Shown here piece after piece: positions 59,872 through 64,000 of a stretch of DNA of 64,000 nt. This DNA comes from Ambrosia x helenae. Taxonomy: Eukaryota; Streptophyta; Magnoliopsida; Asterales; Asteraceae. The position numbers were made by a program, and so were the translations under genes. The notes beneath the pieces are model-generated. The model was not told where the DNA came from, searched no databases, and saw nothing but the letters and a program-made list of their open reading frames with translations. Each line of letters opens with the position of its first letter. Position 1 is the first letter of the stretch. The stretch lies in the NCBI GenBank assembly GCA_030844895.1, contig JAUTDX010000158.1, positions 248,001 through 312,000 on the forward strand, given 5' to 3'.

Positions 59872-62800
59872 TCAGGGCTTAAGAGCCAAGGCAAGACCGA
59901 ACTTTGCACTCTTGTCAATGGCTTTAGTGTCGACTTCTCCTGAAAGGGTGAAAAGAGACTTTGGGCGCCACTCATGCTGGATCAGCGCACTTGCCTTTCC
60001 AAAGTTGTTGACCCGAGCCTTGACCGTGGTCAATGGGTCCAAAGAATGCTGGGTGCCAACTGTGATTGTGTTTTCATTGCTTGAGAAGCTGTGGTTCACC
60101 TCTGCACCTACAAATGTGTTGGTCAAGGGCTTAACAATGTGGTAGTAGGAAGCACTCAGTGTGTCACCCTTGTCGTTCCTGTATAAACCAACATATTCAA
60201 ATTTCAGTGGTGCATAAATTGCAGTGGCAACTAATCAGGTAGAAAACTAGATTACAATGGCACTTTATTAACACCTGTGATCGGATTCAGGTTAACAAGT
60301 AACTTCTTAATGTGGTCTGGAAAGGTTGACCCACAAACACTTTCTCTTCCATCTTTAAAGTTTCAAGGATCATTGATGTGTTATAATTGAGTAAAAAACT
60401 ATTAACCCGTACTCGGGCGTTATATATCAAAATTTTTCAAAAATAGCGCCCCCCACACCGCTACAGGGGGGCGCTATATACCATTTTTTGGTTGGGGCTT
60501 TATATTAATAACGCCATATGCTTGTTTCAACATCCAATCAGACCTTGCCATGTGGCAAGGTCAAAGGTCAACTATTTTTTTTTTTATTTTTAATAATAAT
60601 AATAATAATAAACATAATAATAATAATAAACATGATAATAATATTAATAATTTAAAATTTTAAATTTTAAACGGTTACTGTTCCAAACCGTTTAAAATTC
60701 AAAATTTCCCCCAAACCGTTTAAATTTCAAAATTTGAATTTCAAACGTTTTCCCCCCAAACCGTTTGAATTTCAAAATTTGCTAACCTTATAAATAGGTA
60801 ACCAAATCAGATTTATCAACCACACCTCCAATTCCTCATCCTCCTCCTCAAACCATAATATGTCTGGTTTTCAACCAGGAGGCTCATCCTCCTCTAACCT
60901 CCGACAGTACTCTCGTCGGTATCCCAGGGGACGGGGCCGTCCCCGGAGACTACCATTCTCCTCATCTCCTCCTCCTACTGCTGCTCCACAACCTCCTATT
61001 TATCCTCCTCCTCCTCCTCCACAACATTGGTTATATCCCCCTCCTGCTGCTGCTGCACAACCAACCTTTCCTCCTGCTGCTGCTGCACAACCAACCTTTC
61101 CTCCTCATCCTCCTGCCGATGATGACTGGACGGATGAGGAATTGGTCTGGGCTATGGATTATGTCATGGCCCAGCAACAAATGGAGCGACTAACGTTGTC
61201 GCCCCCTACCCCCTGGGCTGCTTCACTCCCCCAACACCAGACTACCCCTACCCCCACCCCCATCCCCCAACAGCAAACTACCCCCATCCCCATCCCCCAA
61301 CAGCAAACTACCCCCATCCCCATCCCCCAAGACCATGGGACTTCCCCAACTGAGGGGGACTTGGAAGCCCTGAGGGAGATTGAGGAGGAGGAGTACTACT
61401 ATAGCCAACCTACCCCTCCTCGTGAGTACTACTACTTCCCCTCAGATGCGAGATCTGATGGACGGGACAGCTCACGTTCCGTCTCACCCGAGTACTACTT
61501 CCCCTGGGACAACTACTCTCCATAGTGGAGAAAATTAGGATTAATAATTAATTTAGGATTAATAAGTAATTTAGGATTAATAAGTAATTTAGGAATTTAG
61601 GATCTGTGTAACTTTTTTTTTTAATATCAGTTGTGTGTTTTTATTATTATTTGTGATTTTTTTATATTTATTTGCATTTTATTTTAATTATTTTGAATTA
61701 AAAGATAAAAAAAATATATATAAAAATCAACCAATCACAAACAGGGGCTTTATAAATAAAGCCCCACCACTACACCCCTTTTTCAGTTTCTCTCTCCACG
61801 CTGACTCAGCAGCCACGTGGACCAATCACATTCAGGGGCTTTATAAATATAAAGCCCCACTACACATGGTCTAAGGTTTATACAATTATATACACCTTAC
61901 AAGACTTTAGACCCCTTTGAGATGTTTCCATTTTTAGATATTTTTTAAAGTTTTGCCCATGATAAAACAAAACCCAAGTCGACCCAGTCCTATTAAGGGG
62001 ATCGAATTTCCATTTCAATCAAAAATATATTCAGACTTCAAATAGGCTGGCAATCAGTGTTGGCTTTGGGTGGGTGAGTTAGAAACAGGTAGGTCATGTC
62101 AAGTTGTCAACCCAAAGTCCCAAACCCAACGCATTTTTTAAACGAGTTAGCGGTGCCAACTCATTTATTACCCGCGTCCGTTTACCCATAACCCTGATCC
62201 ATGCAGGGTTTGTGTCATGTAGAGAATTGCCACCCCCAATCTAAATCATGTGTTCCACTAACTTGGACATTTTACAGGACAATCCCTACGAACATTTCTC
62301 ACTTCTATAGTCGCTTGAGGGAAAAAAAAAAACCTTAACAAGGAAGGATTAACAACTCACAAGGTCAAAGCAGCAATAAGATCAGCATTGGAGCAGCTTA
62401 GGCCAGCATTGTATTTAGTGAAGTTTCCGGTTTTGGTGTCAAAAGAAACATCAGCTCCAATGGAGCTAATGTTAGTTCCCAGCACACCAGAAAAGTTCAC
62501 GATGGGATTTGCATCCACCCCAACACTAGCACAGATTCCAGCATAGTCATGCAAGTATTGAAGTTCAACCTAGTATTTGAATGAAAGAAAATTACGGTTA
62601 AGAAAAAAACCTTCTAGATGTCTTCTTATGAAAAAATATGCATCATCGGTTGCAAAATAGATCTATGGTTCCACAAGCACGAAGAAAGATTGCATACCTT
62701 GCCAGATCTTTGATCAGGAACTTTGAAGCTAAGTATTGCCTTAAGCCCAGGTACAGGTTCATCAATTGTAATAGTTGTGGAGAGCTAGTGAGATGCAAAT

Positions 62801-63136
62801 AAATCAATTAGTATTCATACAAATTTGCAAGGTACTGAAAACTGAATGTGCTATTCAAAAACAAAATAGTGAGCCATGTAAACAAAGGTGAAGAGTGTAA
62901 TTAACTGGTGCAAGAAACTAATGTTCTTGAGAGTAAAGTAGTAAATTCGTATGGTCAGTACCAACATTTCACACGAAAACACAAAAGACAAAGTTACTTA
63001 AACAAAATATAGAGAAATGTCTTACATTGGAGTTGGTGTCCACTTTGATGTCAGTAGTAATGTTGTTCCTCTTCAATTGTGTATTGACATCAGCAAGAAA
63101 CAGGTCACCTTTCTTCGTCCCAGATGATGTGATTGC
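59872..63136 (-). CDS. Voltage-dependent anion channel (VDAC, mitochondrial porin), last four exons
   Basis: VDAC is the 19-strand beta-barrel of the mitochondrial outer membrane that passes ATP, ADP and other metabolites. Exons on the minus strand: 63136-63026, 62784-62698, 62569-62361 and 60178-59872, all with GT-AG boundaries and in phase, together 714 nt. Recognisable segments are TSSGTKKGDLFLADV, ITIDEPVPGLKAI, YAGICASVGVDANPIVNFSG, VGTQHSLDPLTTVKARVNN and the conserved C-terminus ALIQHEWRPKSLFTLSGEVDT (21 residues shortened here to its core HEWRPKS and GEVDTKAIDKSAK). About 39 N-terminal residues are missing, so the first exon or exons must lie right of the window. The last intron (60179-62360) hosts a DNA transposon. 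No lesion is seen. Paralogue number cannot be assigned. Confidence 0.93.
60665..60782. repeat. AAACCGTTT/AATTTCAAAATTT repeats
   Basis: The motif CCAAACCGTTTRAATTTCAAA recurs three times with small changes, and TTTAAACGG appears once in inverse orientation. It lies directly upstream of the TATA-like box. Confidence 0.75.
60788..60799 (+). promoter_or_regulatory. TATA-like box upstream of the 221-residue ORF
   Basis: CTTATAAATAGG lies about 60-70 bp before the ATG at 60860, preceded by three to four AAACCGTTTRAATTT repeats (60665-60780). Confidence 0.5.
60860..61525 (+). CDS. Proline-rich 221-residue ORF carried by the Harbinger-like element
   Basis: I do not recognise the family. ATG at 60860 lies about 70 bp after CTTATAAATAGG (60788-60799), a good TATA-box context, and the frame runs to TAG at 61525. 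The product starts MSGFQPGGSSSSN and has an Arg/Gly-rich patch (RRYPRGRGRPRRL, residues 19-31). Proline-rich tracts include repeated AAAAQPTFPP (two copies) and QQQTTPIPIP (two copies, plus a diverged one). An acidic segment (DDDWTDEELVWAMDYVM, about residues 87-103) could be a short helix. A Tyr/Ser-rich C-terminus has EYYY and EYYFPWD. It lies antisense to VDAC inside its intron. It could be an accessory protein of the element, a captured host gene, or a fortuitous frame in low-complexity DNA. Confidence 0.5.
   Translation: MSGFQPGGSSSSNLRQYSRRYPRGRGRPRRLPFSSSPPPTAAPQPPIYPPPPPPQHWLYPPPAAAAQPTFPPAAAAQPTFPPHPPADDDWTDEELVWAMDYVMAQQQMERLTLSPPTPWAASLPQHQTTPTPTPIPQQQTTPIPIPQQQTTPIPIPQDHGTSPTEGDLEALREIEEEEYYYSQPTPPREYYYFPSDARSDGRDSSRSVSPEYYFPWDNYSP
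61970..62235. repeat. CCCAA/GGGT-rich decayed repeat in the VDAC intron
   Basis: Contains AACCCAAGTCGACCC, GGGTGGGTGAGTTAG and CAACCCAAAGTCCCAAACCC, similar in style to the repeat at 45590-45740. No ORF or terminal repeats are seen. Confidence 0.4.
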
Positions 63137-63679
63137 CTACATGGTGTGAAAGTTGAGAATGTGAGCACTATTGCAAAAAACAATAACAAGACAAAAAAAA
63201 AAAAAAAACCACAAGTTGTTGGATCAAATGCACACAGTCTTCATCCGGATAAGGTGTTATCCCATATAAGTATTTTTTCATAAACATGTGTCATACAAAC
63301 TAAGCAAGAGAAGTTCAAATATTTGGCACTTGTGCACTACTAGACTGTGAACCACGTGTCTCCGTATTCTCAACAGATAGACTAATGCATTTCTCAAGCT
63401 AACATAAAAAAAGGTATCAAACAAGAGTTGCGTAAAAGCAAGAATATATTGTGTACCCCGCTCAGCCAAACAATTTTGGTACATATGATCCAGAAAGCAA
63501 TACAGTAAACATTACTCAGAAATCAACACAGCTGTATCATATCTTCACCATTTGGTAAGAAATATGCCAATTCAGTAAGCAATAAGATGTTCCAAAAGCT
63601 ACTCAGTGCAATAAAGAAGTTGGAACAACGAACAAAAGGCGTTCACATAGAAGAGGACACAATCGGAAGACATTATACT

Positions 63680-63835
63680 TTTTTTTTTCCAATCATAGAC
63701 AGTATGTCCCGCCCGTAGCCCAGCTGCTGGTAGGGTCTGGGGAGGGTGGGATGTAGGCAGACCATACCTCTATCCATAGGATAAAGAGGTTGCTTCTAGT
63801 GAGACCCTCGGCTCCACAACCATATCAATGTCGAG
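63680..63835 (-). mobile_element. SINE-like fragment
   Basis: On the minus strand GCCGAGGGTCTCACTAG, AACCTCTTTATCC, GAGGTATGGTCTGCCTACAT and CACCCTCCCCAGACCCTACC follow in the order seen in a SINE family common in asterids, ending in an A run (plus-strand T run at 63680-63689). The match is from memory of the consensus layout. No pol III promoter boxes are claimed. Confidence 0.6.
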
Positions 63836-63850
63836 AAGTAAAATAAAAAC

Positions 63851-64000
63851 TAGGGGTGCAAACGAGCCGAGCAGCTCGCAAGCTACTCGAGCTCGGCTCG
63901 GCAAAAAGCTCGAAACGAGCCGAGCTGGAACCTAAAACAAAGCTCATTTATTTATCGAGCTCGAACCTGGCATGTGAAGCTCGTTAGGCTCGTCGAGCCT
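63851..64000. mobile_element. GAGCTCG-rich MITE, left end only
   Basis: Begins TAGGGGTGCAAACGAGCC, a start seen in hAT-related plant MITEs. It continues with many GAGCCGAGC/AGCTCG palindromes to the window edge. The other terminus is outside. Confidence 0.6.

Larger units (their letters stand above)
60406..61871. mobile_element. PIF/Harbinger-like non-autonomous element in a VDAC intron
   Basis: The 3-bp duplication TAA (60403-60405 and 61872-61874) flanks ends CCCGTACTCGGGCGTTATA (left) and, on the complement of the right, GACCATGTGTAGTGGGGCTT. Subterminal blocks contain GGGGGGCGCTATA and GGGGCTTTATAAA palindromes typical of Tourist/Harbinger ends. Between them is a 221-codon proline-rich ORF with its own TATA-like box, but no transposase. 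Confidence 0.6.
63137..64000. other. VDAC upstream intron with repeats, window end
   Basis: No VDAC exon is recognisable here. The stretch holds a SINE-like fragment (63680-63835) and the start of a GAGCTCG-rich MITE (63851 onwards). Confidence 0.6.

Overview
This window is nuclear DNA from a flowering plant. Spliced genes with GT-AG introns, AT-rich intergenic sequence, SIRE-type Ty1/copia and Tekay-type Ty3/gypsy retrotransposons, Helitrons, MULEs and several MITE families all point to a eudicot. A SINE-like repeat and the general TE mix suggest an asterid, possibly Asteraceae, but that placement is inference. All coordinates and splice sites were read by eye.

Layout. (1) 1-7902: a degenerate SIRE-lineage copia element on the minus strand, cut by a 1.76 kb solo-LTR-like insertion (3633-5393). 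(2) 8511-8778: a 136-bp tandem duplication. (3) 8823-13268: a Helitron-like element on the minus strand carrying fragments of beta-tubulin and of a SIRT6/SRT1-type sirtuin. (4) about 13269-33710: a Mutator-like element with similar ends that carries two opposed genes, a FAR1-type transposase (plus) and a ULP1-like cysteine protease (minus). Both are damaged. The transposase is split by a 10.7 kb Tekay chromovirus (15417-26120) with nearly identical LTRs, a 5-bp target duplication and an intact, intron-containing gag-pol. (5) about 33755-34312: a MITE-like element full of palindromic AATTACTCTAG units. (6) 35299-47432: a complete 30-exon gene for a VIH/PPIP5K inositol pyrophosphate kinase-phosphatase. 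(7) 48089-48855 and 52714-56282: two Helitron-like elements of one family in opposite orientation, the second containing another copy of the solo-LTR-like repeat. (8) 49839-52640: a broken non-LTR reverse transcriptase whose C-terminus looks like a zinc motif plus a PD-(D/E)XK nuclease. (9) 56675-59033: a TAF1B/RRN7-like RNA polymerase I factor gene with two apparent frameshifts and a hAT-type MITE in an intron. (10) 59872-63136: the last four exons of a mitochondrial VDAC gene (minus), its largest intron hosting a PIF/Harbinger-like element with a 221-codon proline-rich ORF. A SINE-like fragment and the start of another MITE close the window.

Functionally, three host genes are present: VIH (phosphate and inositol pyrophosphate signalling), the TAF1B-like gene (rRNA transcription) and VDAC (mitochondrial outer-membrane channel). 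Nothing suggests that they work together. Most of the remaining sequence is nested mobile DNA, and its layering gives relative ages: the MULE is older than the Tekay insertion, and the SIRE is older than the solo-LTR-like insertion.
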